In this document: positions 1-8,908 of the stretch, piece by piece
Numbering within the stretch: the stretch's first letter is position 1
How the letters are laid out: each line of letters opens with the position of its first letter
DNA from: Filomicrobium insigne
GTDB lineage: Bacteria; Pseudomonadota; Alphaproteobacteria; Rhizobiales; Hyphomicrobiaceae
Assembly: GCF_900104305.1 (NCBI RefSeq)
Contig: NZ_FNJC01000006.1
Span: forward strand, 1-64,000
Direction: 5' to 3'
DNA: 64,000 nucleotides
The notes under the pieces: model-generated
Databases searched by the model: none
Told to the model about the DNA's origin: nothing
Seen by the model: only the letters and a program-made list of their open reading frames with translations
Position numbers and translations under genes: made by a program

Positions 1-311
1 TTGATCGCCGCTTTACCGCGGAACCCAAAACGGGTGTTAGAGGTCTGCGGATCAACGACGTAGACGTTGTCCTCAAAACCATCGTCCCACCACATCACGG
101 CGGTCGTGACTTGGCCATAGACTTCCAGGCTTACCTTGCGGTTGCCCTTACGAGCCGTCGTTGCTTCAAGTTCTGCAACGCGCTCTTCAAGGTCTGCGCA
201 GCAGTCACCGCCGAGGTCGGCAGCGCTAGCTGGCGCCGTGTAAGCTGTAAGAGCCAGTAAGCTGGCACCGGCGACAAGACCGAGAGCCGTTGTTTTGATT
301 TTTTCCGTCAT
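1..311 (-). CDS. Rhizobial-type outer-membrane porin, N-terminal fragment cut by the window edge
   Basis: Only the first 103 codons are present; the gene runs off the left end. The ATG at 311-309 is preceded by a purine-rich GGGGAAAA stretch. The product starts with a signal peptide (two Lys, then a hydrophobic Ala/Leu/Gly core) ending near Ala-Ser-Ala-Ala. The mature start has Asp-Leu-Gly-Gly followed by a Cys-Cys pair, then a short acidic/basic coiled segment (LEERVAELEATTARKGNRKV) and the first beta strand (SLEVYGQVTTAVMWWDDG). This order is typical of the porin family of Hyphomicrobiales (Porin_2-like), general diffusion trimers of the outer membrane. The family call is firm; substrate and regulation cannot be told. 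It is divergent from eno. Confidence 0.85.
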   Translation of the reverse strand, partial: MTEKIKTTALGLVAGASLLALTAYTAPASAADLGGDCCADLEERVAELEATTARKGNRKVSLEVYGQVTTAVMWWDDGFEDNVYVVDPQTSNTRFGFRGKAAI

Positions 312-1979
<1,668 letters not shown>

Positions 1980-2009
1980 GCTGTCATAAATTAGGCTCGA
2001 AACAAGCAA

Positions 2010-2042
2010 AAGCCCCGCGCGTCGCTCCGACGAGCGGGGCTT
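2010..2042 (+). terminator. Strong stem-loop after eno
   Basis: A near-perfect two-part stem: AAGCCCCGC pairs with GCGGGGCTT, and the inner CGTCG pairs with CGACG around a CTC loop. The 3' flank on the plus strand (GTCATTTG) is only weakly T-rich. On the minus strand the hairpin is followed by TTTTGCTTGTTT, so it may work in both directions. It lies 31 bases after the eno stop. Confidence 0.75.
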
Positions 2043-2174
2043 GTCATTTGAAGATCATCATCTGCACCTAACCCCAGAGCGCATTTGCAAAAAAATTGGG
2101 TCTTGTTCACACGCTCTTAAGACAGCGGAGGCTATGACAAAGGGGTTCCCACTCCAAATCTTTTTCAGCGTATT

Positions 2175-2510
2175 GTGAGTTCGAACAAAGTGTCTCGTCG
2201 CACCTTCCAAGTAAGGCGGCCTAAGCTGTCGCAGGCTACGGTGTTGCTTGCCTGCCTGAGTTTCACAGCTTACTTCGCCCACCACGCGATCCACGGCCGA
2301 CACGGTCTCGAGGCTCGCTCCAGATTGATCGATCGCTCCACTCTGTTGGAGTTTGAGATCAAGAGTCTCGAGGCCGCCAGGTCGGCACTGGCTCGCGACG
2401 TGGCACTCCTCAATCAAAATCCGCCGCACCCAGATCTCGTCGAAGAGATTGCGCGCGGCGTACTGGGCTACGCCCATCCCTCAGACCGGATTATCGTGCT
2501 CCGCGAGTAA
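2175..2510 (+). CDS. ftsB: FtsB/DivIC-type septum formation initiator
   Basis: A 111-residue bitopic protein with a GTG start, a basic N-terminus (about 17 residues), one membrane segment (ATVLLACLSFTAYFAHHAI) and a periplasmic coiled-coil stretch rich in Leu, Glu and Arg, ending in the family-typical PDLVEEIARGVLGY followed by acidic/hydrophobic residues. FtsB bridges FtsL and FtsQ in the divisome. Identity rests on architecture and on its place directly after eno, which is conserved in Alphaproteobacteria; sequence conservation in this family is low. No strong ribosome-binding site is visible before the GTG. Alternative name: DivIC-like protein. Confidence 0.85.
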   Translation: MSSNKVSRRTFQVRRPKLSQATVLLACLSFTAYFAHHAIHGRHGLEARSRLIDRSTLLEFEIKSLEAARSALARDVALLNQNPPHPDLVEEIARGVLGYAHPSDRIIVLRE

Positions 2511-2719
2511 AGGTGACGCCTGTAAGCGCCACCTCCAACGCTATCAACGGCAATATCCTCAAGACTTCCCGCCCCTTTGTGCCGTTCAACTGGCGCAAAT
2601 TTTGAAACGGGGTTAGGCATCATTGTCCAATGGATCGCGGCAGCCCGGCATGGTCTGCTACGTTCCAAGACTGACATGTTTGAATGATGCGCGGCGACAT
2701 ACGCCGAGGAGTTGCCCAA

Positions 2720-3043
2720 ATGGATATCGACGACGACCTCCCCGAGGAACTCGACCTACCCGACGGCGTCGTCGAGGCGGATGAAGCTATCGAGGTCCTT
2801 CGTGCCTGGGTCGCTGACGGGGCGTTGCACGTTATCTTTGATCCCGAAACATTCCATGATGATGTATCCGAATGGGGCCGCCTCCTCGCCGACGTCGCTC
2901 AGCATGTCGCCAATGCCGTCGAGATGGACGGCCAAATGAACCGCTCCGACGCGCTGGCCCAGATGTATGATGCATTCGACCGCCACGTTCATTCAGACCA
3001 ACCAGGAACGACCGGTCGGATAAAAGGTCGCACGGAGCACTGA
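2720..3043 (+). CDS. DUF5076 domain protein
   Basis: About 107 residues, acidic and soluble. I chose the internal ATG at 2720 because GAGGAG lies about 10 bases upstream; an earlier ATG at 2684 in the same frame has no such site. The pattern LPDGVVEADEAIEVLRAWVA, then HVIFDPETF, then WGRLLADVAQHVANAVE matches what I know of DUF5076, a small domain usually encoded inside alphaproteobacterial pyruvate dehydrogenase clusters, between pdhB and pdhC. Its function is unknown. Here it sits 27 bases ahead of an E2-like gene but without E1 genes, so it looks like a retained part of that cluster. The family call is from memory of the pattern. Confidence 0.7.
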   Translation: MDIDDDLPEELDLPDGVVEADEAIEVLRAWVADGALHVIFDPETFHDDVSEWGRLLADVAQHVANAVEMDGQMNRSDALAQMYDAFDRHVHSDQPGTTGRIKGRTEH

Positions 3044-3070
3044 TACATCCGTTTCTGAGCCGGGATACCG

Positions 3071-4498
3071 ATGCCCATCCAGATCCTGCTGCCGGCACTA
3101 CCCCCACGGACGCCACCCGCGCGCTTAATGCGCTGGCGCGTGTCCGTCGGCCAGCAGATTGCTGTTGGTGACATCATTGCCGACATCGACACCGGACAAG
3201 CGACAATCGAGGTCGAATCCACTGTCTCAGGCCGCATAAAGCGCATTTTGGTGCCGGAGAACACGTGGGGCATGCCGCCTAACGTTGCCCTGGCGCTTCT
3301 TGATCCCGACGATAGCGGCGTTGAGAGCAGCGGCGAGCCGACTGACGAAGTTTGGCAACCTCTCGATGCGCCGAGACGCAGTGCGACCAAGCCTCAAAAT
3401 CAACAGACGCGAACACCCTCTCCCGAACCGAAACGGCAAGCCGCCCCCCAACGGGAACAGAGGGCCACGCAGCCACCGCAAGACACTCACTCGCGCTGCT
3501 CGAAGCATCTCGCTTCACCCCGGGCGCGCAGCTTGGCAAAAACCTACGCCATTGATCTGGACATGGTGTGCGGCTCAGGGCCTGGAGGCCGGATTGTTAG
3601 CCGGGATGTCGAAGCTGCGCTCAAAGCGAACCAAGACACGCCAAGCGAAAAGCCCGCACCGAAGAGGCGTCAAGTTGAACATAACAAGTCGCCAAGCGCC
3701 AATGAGACGGCGTGGGAAGCCGAGATCAGGCCCTCACTTGCGAGTCCAGCACCATCGCCGCCAAAAGTCAGAGAGATTCCTTCCTCTCCCGTGACACCAC
3801 ATATGGCCACGCGCGCCACCTTGCTTGAAAGAGCGGCACAGGAAATCCCGTGCGCGCGCCTCACGATTGACTGCATCGTGGATGGCTTGCCTCGCCTGCG
3901 ACGCGTCCATAGCGGTCAATCGGGAGATTTCGCCACTCTGCCCGCCGCGACTTCACCTGGCGTCGTTTTCGCAAAGGCGTTGGGCTTGGCGCTCTATGAT
4001 ATCCCAGCCGCGAACGTCACGTGGACACCAAAAGCGCTGCTGCATCATCAAACAGCAGACGTCGCCTTCGCAGTCCTTATTCCAGAACTGCAAGTCTCAC
4101 CGGTCATACGTAACGCCGACACGCTGACTTTGGATGAGATTGCCGAAACCGTAATCGACCTAACGCAGCGCGCCCACACCAATAATTTGGAGCAAGCTGA
4201 ACTAGAAGGTGCCGCCGCCGTTATTCTTGACCTCGGCGCCTATGGCGTACGCTCATTCGAACCCGTGGTCGAACCTCCACGCGCGCTCAGCTTAAGCCTC
4301 GGGGCAAAGGAACACCGGCCAATAGTAATTGACGGCCAAATCCGCAGCGCGTCGATAATCAACTGCACATTAACATGTGATGTTCGCGCGATACCGATCG
4401 CTGTCGCCGCCGAATTGCTCGCAACTATCAAGGCCTTAGTCGAAGAGCCCATGAGCATGCTCAGCCCTCCGATCGGCACTCCTCTCTTCAGTGTCTGA
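3071..4498 (+). CDS. Pyruvate dehydrogenase E2-like pseudoenzyme (lipoyl Lys and catalytic His/Asp lost)
   Basis: 475 residues with the full E2 layout. Residues 1-80 form a lipoyl-type domain; about 150-188 form a peripheral-subunit-binding domain (ASPRARSLAKTYAIDLDMVC, then GSGPGGRIVSRDVEAAL). A long Pro/Ser/Lys-rich linker follows, then from about 245 an acyltransferase-fold domain. The usual ETDKATMEVE lipoylation motif reads DTGQATIEVE, so the modified Lys is Gln43. The catalytic DHRAVDG reads DVRAIPI (residues 437-443), so His becomes Val438 and Asp becomes Pro442. The protein should therefore neither carry lipoate nor transfer acyl groups. The frame is intact and the fold-determining residues are kept, so it is not an obvious pseudogene. 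A scaffold or E3-binding-protein-like role is inference. E1 and E3 genes are absent from the window. Confidence 0.8.
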   Translation: MPIQILLPALPPRTPPARLMRWRVSVGQQIAVGDIIADIDTGQATIEVESTVSGRIKRILVPENTWGMPPNVALALLDPDDSGVESSGEPTDEVWQPLDAPRRSATKPQNQQTRTPSPEPKRQAAPQREQRATQPPQDTHSRCSKHLASPRARSLAKTYAIDLDMVCGSGPGGRIVSRDVEAALKANQDTPSEKPAPKRRQVEHNKSPSANETAWEAEIRPSLASPAPSPPKVREIPSSPVTPHMATRATLLERAAQEIPCARLTIDCIVDGLPRLRRVHSGQSGDFATLPAATSPGVVFAKALGLALYDIPAANVTWTPKALLHHQTADVAFAVLIPELQVSPVIRNADTLTLDEIAETVIDLTQRAHTNNLEQAELEGAAAVILDLGAYGVRSFEPVVEPPRALSLSLGAKEHRPIVIDGQIRSASIINCTLTCDVRAIPIAVAAELLATIKALVEEPMSMLSPPIGTPLFSV

Positions 4499-4659
4499 AT
4501 CGCAACGCCGCGCACCTATCCACACTTTACCACCTATCATCCGACGCAAGCCTACCGCAAGGTAGCTTTGAACCTTGAGGCGACTCACCTGCCATGCTTC
4601 AGATGCTGTAGCGGTCCGACGGGGAGTCGGTGACACATAACGGGACTTAGGGGTGATCT

Positions 4660-5103
4660 ATGTATCAAGGCAAACTCGTTTTAGGACTCCTGCTGGGTAG
4701 CGCACTAGCTCTCGGTGGTTGCGCCGCTGATGGTACCAGTTTGCTGACGACCGGATCGTTAGGCGGCAATGAAACCAAAGTTGCCGAGAGTGATCGCATC
4801 AGCCCCGAGTGCATGAAGCTCATGGCGAAGATCCAGGAGCTGCGCCAGGAAGGAACCCCGGATCGGGTTGAAAAGATTTCCAGTGGCAAAAGCTCGACGG
4901 TGAATATCAAGCGCTCAGCACTCGCGAAACTGACCGAGTTGGATAAGGCGAACAGCGAGTTTCAATTGAAGTGCTCGAAGCTCGCCCCGACAACCGCAGC
5001 CGCGGCGACACCAGCTCCGGCAGCCGGAGCGACGGCGGCGCCAGCCAAGCAAGCAGCTACGACCGCAACAAACACCCAGCAAGCTGCCGCTGCAGCTCAA
5101 TAA
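4660..5103 (+). CDS. Small lipoprotein with Cys-framed helical domain and Ala/Thr-rich tail
   Basis: 147 residues. The signal peptide ends in a lipobox (LALGGC) with lipid-modified Cys21, so it is anchored to a membrane, probably the outer one. The mature core runs from Cys51 to Cys105 and is predicted helical and charged, with the pattern C-x13-G-x-P-x2-VE-x4-G-K-S. The last 40 residues are Ala/Thr/Pro-rich and look disordered. The core matches the lipoprotein encoded at 5355-5660 residue for residue at the C, G, P, VE, G and S positions, so the two are paralogues. I do not recognise a named family. Its own strong terminator follows, and a 160-base gap precedes it, so it is probably monocistronic. 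Confidence 0.8.
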   Translation: MYQGKLVLGLLLGSALALGGCAADGTSLLTTGSLGGNETKVAESDRISPECMKLMAKIQELRQEGTPDRVEKISSGKSSTVNIKRSALAKLTELDKANSEFQLKCSKLAPTTAAAATPAPAAGATAAPAKQAATTATNTQQAAAAAQ

Positions 5104-5126
5104 CAACGCATCGGTTTTGATCGCAT

Positions 5127-5168
5127 CACATTGGCGGGCCGGATTCCTGGCCCGCCAATGTGCATTTT
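5127..5168 (+). terminator. Rho-independent terminator after the first lipoprotein gene
   Basis: A perfect 14-bp stem (CACATTGGCGGGCC with its complement) around the 8-base loop GGATTCCT, followed by CATTTTG. It begins 24 bases after the stop of the 4660-5103 gene. Confidence 0.9.
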
Positions 5169-5354
5169 GCCTCCGAATTGAGCGATTTCCGAGCGTCGGC
5201 AATCTCAATAAGTTCAGCAAAAAACACATCCACGAGCCAGCAGCACGCTTGCTGTGGTGCAACAAGGACACATCGTTGCCGCGAGCCCTTGCTAACCGGC
5301 TGCGGCTGTGATGAAACCGCTATTAATTACGGGACTTTCGAATCGGAGGGAGAC

Positions 5355-5660
5355 GTGTCGAAGTCTACTGCAGACACGCGTTTCATGAAATTTTTGGTCG
5401 TGGCCGCAGCAGCGATGCTGATTGCTGGTTGCGCCAATGAGGGTGGCAGTGGCTACGGCGATCCGGGTGCGAGAGCGTTACCGGCGGGTGAAAGCTGCAA
5501 ATCCATTCGTGCGGAACTCAACCGCATGGACGCACGCGGAATTCCGTCCAAGGTAGAAGCTGTAAATGCCGGACGCAGCGTCTCCTCAAAAGATCGCGAA
5601 CTCGCGAACCGCTATAACTCGCTTCTCAATAGTTATTTGGGTGCGCGCTGCCACGTGTAA
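5355..5660 (+). CDS. Small lipoprotein, paralogue of the upstream lipoprotein
   Basis: 101 residues from a GTG start chosen because GGAGGG lies 5 bases upstream; the open frame extends further up without a better site. The signal peptide ends in the lipobox LIAGC (Cys26). The mature part has Cys48 and Cys99 bracketing a charged, probably helical domain that shares the spacing C-x13-G-x-P-x2-VE-x4-G-[KR]-S with the preceding lipoprotein but lacks its Ala/Thr tail. The two Cys could form a disulfide in the periplasm. Function unknown. It is separated from its paralogue by a terminator, so it should have its own promoter. Confidence 0.8.
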   Translation: MSKSTADTRFMKFLVVAAAAMLIAGCANEGGSGYGDPGARALPAGESCKSIRAELNRMDARGIPSKVEAVNAGRSVSSKDRELANRYNSLLNSYLGARCHV

Positions 5661-5811
5661 GCGGCTCTGCGTCACCATGTTGTCTACGTCGGGTTGAAGC
5701 AATCAGAACGGGGGGCGTGATCAGCGTTCCCTCGTACTCATGAGATCTGTGCGTTAGTCTTCGGACGAGCCGGGACTTCAATTGATCAACTGGCAACGGG
5801 ATAATCGCGCA

Positions 5812-6066
5812 ATGGACCGCCGAACACAGCAACTTCTAATCTTCCTCCTGATCGGCATCCTCGCCGGTTGGCTTGCCTCTATTGTCGTCGGCGGGGGCGG
5901 GCTGATCCGATATCTCGTCACCGGTGTGATCGGCGCCTTCGTTGGCGGGTATCTCTTCGACGCGCTGGGTATCCGCCTCGGCATACGCAGTGCACTACTG
6001 AGCCAGATCATCACAGCGACGGTCGGCGCTATCGTCGTCGTACTTCTGGCCCGCCTGATCGCCTAA
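5812..6066 (+). CDS. GlsB/YeaQ/YmgE-family small membrane protein (first of two)
   Basis: 84 residues from the ATG at 5812; an in-frame TTG at 5782 is an alternative start. Three hydrophobic segments with the family pattern GWLAS-x3-GGGGLIR, then GVIGAFVGGYLF, and a terminal TVGAIVVVLLARLI. The family is annotated as transglycosylase-associated or general-stress membrane protein; its biochemistry is unsettled. It is followed 38 bases later by a paralogue with the same GGGGLIR and VVLLARLIA motifs, which implies tandem duplication. Confidence 0.85.
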   Translation: MDRRTQQLLIFLLIGILAGWLASIVVGGGGLIRYLVTGVIGAFVGGYLFDALGIRLGIRSALLSQIITATVGAIVVVLLARLIA

Positions 6067-6104
6067 CCTGCTTCAAACAAAATCGATTTAACTGGGGCGA
6101 TACC

Positions 6105-6395
6105 ATGGAAGACGCGCTCGTCTATCTCGACAACCCATGGGTTGTCATGGTGATCAACGGCCTGATTGCAGGCTGGTTGGCTGGTCTCCTGCTCGGCGGC
6201 GGGGGCCTGATCCGTAATTTGATCGTCGGCATCCTGGGCGCGCTTCTTGGCGGACTGTTGGTCCAGTTGGGCGTTATTGCTCTCCCACCCTCGGTCACCG
6301 ATGTAACCAGTCAAGTTCCGTTCGGAACGCAGATTCTGGTCTCGACCATTGGTGCGATCATCGTCGTTCTTCTAGCAAGGCTGATTGCGCGCTAA
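6105..6395 (+). CDS. GlsB/YeaQ/YmgE-family small membrane protein (second of two)
   Basis: 96 residues from the ATG at 6105, preceded by a GGGGCG stretch. Hydrophobic segments carry IAGWLAGLLLGGGGLIRNL, then GILGALLGGLLVQLG, a polar periplasmic or cytoplasmic loop of about 20 residues, and a final STIGAIIVVLLARLIAR. It is clearly a duplicate of the gene just upstream, with a longer loop before the last segment. Probably co-transcribed with it. Inner-membrane, role unknown; such genes often respond to envelope or general stress in relatives. Confidence 0.85.
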   Translation: MEDALVYLDNPWVVMVINGLIAGWLAGLLLGGGGLIRNLIVGILGALLGGLLVQLGVIALPPSVTDVTSQVPFGTQILVSTIGAIIVVLLARLIAR

Positions 6396-6496
6396 ACGGG
6401 GACGAGACTACGGCGGACGGAGGGGTTGATCGGAGGGCCTATTTAGCCACCTAATAGTGCGTCACAGCACACAACATAGGTTTGCCCCCGATCATC

Positions 6497-7498
6497 ATGG
6501 TTACTGTTATCGACAAGGTTTCGCCGCCGGAACGCCCGCGCCACCCGGAAAAGGCCCACCGGCCTGACACGGAACGCTTACCCAAACCGTCATGGATCCG
6601 GATCAAGGCACCCAGTTCGGACGCGTTCGTCAAGACGCGCGCCATAGTGCGCGAACACAACCTGCATACCGTCTGCGAGGAAGCTGGCTGCCCCAATATT
6701 GGTGAGTGCTGGACGAGCCGTCACGCTACCATGATGATCATGGGCGACACCTGCACGCGCGCCTGCGCATTCTGCAACGTGAAAACCGGCCTTCCTTTAC
6801 CGCTCGACAAGAACGAACCCGCACGCGTCGCCGATGCCGTTGCGCGCTTGGGGCTACGCCACGTCGTCATCACGTCCGTGGACCGAGACGATCTACCTGA
6901 CGGCGGCGCCCTTCATTTCGCTCACGTCATCGAAGCTATTCGCGCGGCAACACCCAGCACAACAATCGAGATCCTTACCCCGGATTTCCTGCGCAAGGAT
7001 GGCGCACTTGAAACGGTCGTGGCAGCCAAACCCGATGTGTTCAATCACAACCTGGAAACAGTCCCGAGCCTCTATTTACGTATCCGTCCAGGCGCGCGGT
7101 ACTTCCACTCTTTGCGCCTCCTTCAACGCGTCAAAGAACTCGACCCCTCTATGTTCACGAAGTCAGGGATCATGGTGGGACTGGGTGAAACACGCGAAGA
7201 AGTCCAACAGCTCATGGACGATCTACGCTCTGCGAATGTCGACTTTCTCACCATTGGCCAATATCTGCAGCCCACGCTGAAGCACGCAGAGGTGAAACGT
7301 TACGTGCACCCCGAAGAATTCCACAGTTATGAACGTATCGCTCTGACGAAAGGCTTCCTGATCGTTTCAGCAAGCCCCTTTACGCGTTCCAGCCACCACG
7401 CAGGTGAGGACTTCGCGCGTCTACGCGCTGCCCGCGAGGCTCAGCTGCAATCGCTCAACCAGCGACAAACAGCCGGTTGCCCAACGCCTGCACCCTGA
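6497..7498 (+). CDS. lipA: Lipoyl synthase
   Basis: Radical-SAM enzyme inserting two sulfurs at C6 and C8 of protein-bound octanoate, cytoplasmic. About 333 residues from the ATG at 6497; a TTG at 6482 is possible. Both iron-sulfur clusters are visible: the auxiliary [12 protein letters not shown] (C-x4-C-x5-C) and the radical-SAM CTRACAFC (C-x3-C-x2-C). The C-terminal RSS motif that ligates the auxiliary cluster is present as [10 protein letters not shown]. Its usual neighbour upstream is lpd of the pyruvate dehydrogenase cluster, which is missing here. All residues needed for activity are kept, so the cell lipoylates other proteins even though the nearby E2-like protein cannot be modified. 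Confidence 0.97.
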   Translation: MVTVIDKVSPPERPRHPEKAHRPDTERLPKPSWIRIKAPSSDAFVKTRAIVREHNLHTVCEEAGCPNIGECWTSRHATMMIMGDTCTRACAFCNVKTGLPLPLDKNEPARVADAVARLGLRHVVITSVDRDDLPDGGALHFAHVIEAIRAATPSTTIEILTPDFLRKDGALETVVAAKPDVFNHNLETVPSLYLRIRPGARYFHSLRLLQRVKELDPSMFTKSGIMVGLGETREEVQQLMDDLRSANVDFLTIGQYLQPTLKHAEVKRYVHPEEFHSYERIALTKGFLIVSASPFTRSSHHAGEDFARLRAAREAQLQSLNQRQTAGCPTPAP

Positions 7499-7570
7499 TA
7501 AGAACGGCGGGATCGTTACCGGAATAGGCTCGAAACTGAGCCAATCAAATTTACAAGCTCACGAAGGCCC

Positions 7571-8044
7571 ATGCCCAGCTTCTCGACTCGACATCGCATG
7601 TCCTGGACAGCCAAGCAGATGTTCGATCTGGTCGCTGACGTCGAAACCTATCCGCAGTTCGTTCCGTTATGTGAGAATCTCACCATCACGCGGCGGGACG
7701 AACACCCCGACCATACGATGCTCGTTGCTCGCATGGACGTCGGCTACAAGGCGATCCGGGAGAACATGACGACGCAGGTTTTGCTGGAGCCCAACGAGAA
7801 CCGCATCCTTGTCAAATACCTCCATGGCCCCTTCAAGCACCTCGAAAACCGCTGGAGTTTTCACGACGCGCCTGACGGCTGCGACGTAGATTTTTATATA
7901 ACCTACGAATTCAAATCGATGATGCTGCAGATGCTGATGGGCGCGTTATTCGATCAAGCATTTCGCAAATTCACTAAAGCTTTTGAAGAGCGGGCCCGCA
8001 AAGTGTACGGCCCATACGGCCTTGCCGCTTCAGCGAGCGGATGA
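7571..8044 (+). CDS. COQ10/RatA-type START-fold protein
   Basis: 157 residues, one SRPBCC/START-like domain (polyketide cyclase family 10), without signal peptide. The opening PSFSTRHRMSWTAKQMFDLV followed by DVETYPQFVPLC is typical, as is the terminal FDQAFRKFTKAFEERA helix. Members bind ubiquinone and help the respiratory chain; the Escherichia coli relative RatA was described as a translation inhibitor. GAAGG before the ATG supports the start. It directly follows lipA, an order common in Alphaproteobacteria. A ubiquinone-binding role is the likelier one. Confidence 0.85.
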   Translation: MPSFSTRHRMSWTAKQMFDLVADVETYPQFVPLCENLTITRRDEHPDHTMLVARMDVGYKAIRENMTTQVLLEPNENRILVKYLHGPFKHLENRWSFHDAPDGCDVDFYITYEFKSMMLQMLMGALFDQAFRKFTKAFEERARKVYGPYGLAASASG

Positions 8045-8073
8045 ACGCTCAATCCGCATCGGAACGACGGCGG

Positions 8074-8883
8074 CTACTGCAATTCGCGTTTTCTCGCCAT
8101 CCCAATGGCCTGCGCCAACCCAATCGTGTCATTGAGCTTGGCGCCATCTAAAATCGCGCCGGTAAAGTCAGCGCCCGCGACATCGGCTCCACTGAGATCG
8201 GCCCCGGAAAGATCCGCATCGCACAATCGTGCATCACGCAAGTTGGCTCCCCTCAGCTTCGCAAAGGCCAACATCGCGTGGCCGAGATTAGCACCGGTCA
8301 GGTTGGCGCCCGAAAGGTCGGCCGACCGCAAATCGCTACGCCAGATATTCTCGATAAAGCCTGTCCGGCCGAATGGTGCCAGAGTTGCTCCTGACATATT
8401 CGCCCCACGGAAGCTCGCGCCGTCAAAACGCCCGAACAGCTTCGCGTTCGTGAGATTCGCATCCGTGAAATCTGCAGCCTCCCCAGCACGAGGAACAAGC
8501 TCATTTGAGGTTGATGGCCGCAATAGACTGGCCTCGGAAAGGTTTGCGCGCACAAATCGGCTGGAGATGATCACAGTACGATCGAGACGAGCCCTGACCA
8601 GATCAACGCCACTGAGATCGGCGCCTGACAGATCCGCTCCAAACAGATCCGCTCCCGATAGTTTCGCGGCCTTAAAATTTAGCCCTGCGAGATCAAGCTG
8701 CGAAAGATCATGCCCGGCAAAGTCAACCGGAGTTCCTGCGTCGGCCGCAAAAAGCCTCTCGGTCATATCTCGCACGCTGAAGTCGGCAGCAAAGACGACG
8801 CCAGTTCCAGCGAGAAAAAGCCCCGCTGCGTAGCATCCAGCGATAGCTGAACCTCTAAAACCGCGAAACCAAGCAAGAGCCAT
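8074..8883 (-). CDS. Exported pentapeptide-repeat protein
   Basis: 269 residues. The N-terminus has a signal peptide (basic start, hydrophobic core, AGTGVVFAADF junction near residue 33). Most of the rest is tandem pentapeptide repeats of the A(D/N)LSG type in two blocks, about residues 60-115 and 140-255, separated by a non-repeat loop (LLRPSTSNELVPRAGEAA). Such repeats build a right-handed quadrilateral beta helix. Start supported by GGAG about 10 bases before the ATG. The downstream end converges on the COQ10-like gene. It lies 25 bases after cinA and is probably co-transcribed. Periplasmic location is inferred; no enzymatic motif seen, function unknown. Confidence 0.85.
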   Translation of the reverse strand: MALAWFRGFRGSAIAGCYAAGLFLAGTGVVFAADFSVRDMTERLFAADAGTPVDFAGHDLSQLDLAGLNFKAAKLSGADLFGADLSGADLSGVDLVRARLDRTVIISSRFVRANLSEASLLRPSTSNELVPRAGEAADFTDANLTNAKLFGRFDGASFRGANMSGATLAPFGRTGFIENIWRSDLRSADLSGANLTGANLGHAMLAFAKLRGANLRDARLCDADLSGADLSGADVAGADFTGAILDGAKLNDTIGLAQAIGMARKRELQ

Positions 8884-8908
8884 TTTCTTAAATCTCCGAC
8901 CTTTACCC

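Noticed and set aside
2513-2605. 30-codon open frame between ftsB and the DUF5076 gene, ending NWRKF
   Set aside because: GTG start without a clear ribosome-binding site and no recognisable similarity, including to PDH E1; too short to support.
5160-5354. N-terminal extension of the second lipoprotein frame
   Set aside because: The extension starts within the upstream terminator, and the strong GGAGGG-GTG site and lipoprotein signal favour the start at 5355.
8105-8833. Long plus-strand open frame opposite the pentapeptide-repeat gene
   Set aside because: It is the mirror of the repetitive A(D/N)LSG coding sequence; composition (Ser/Ala/Pro) is an antisense artefact.
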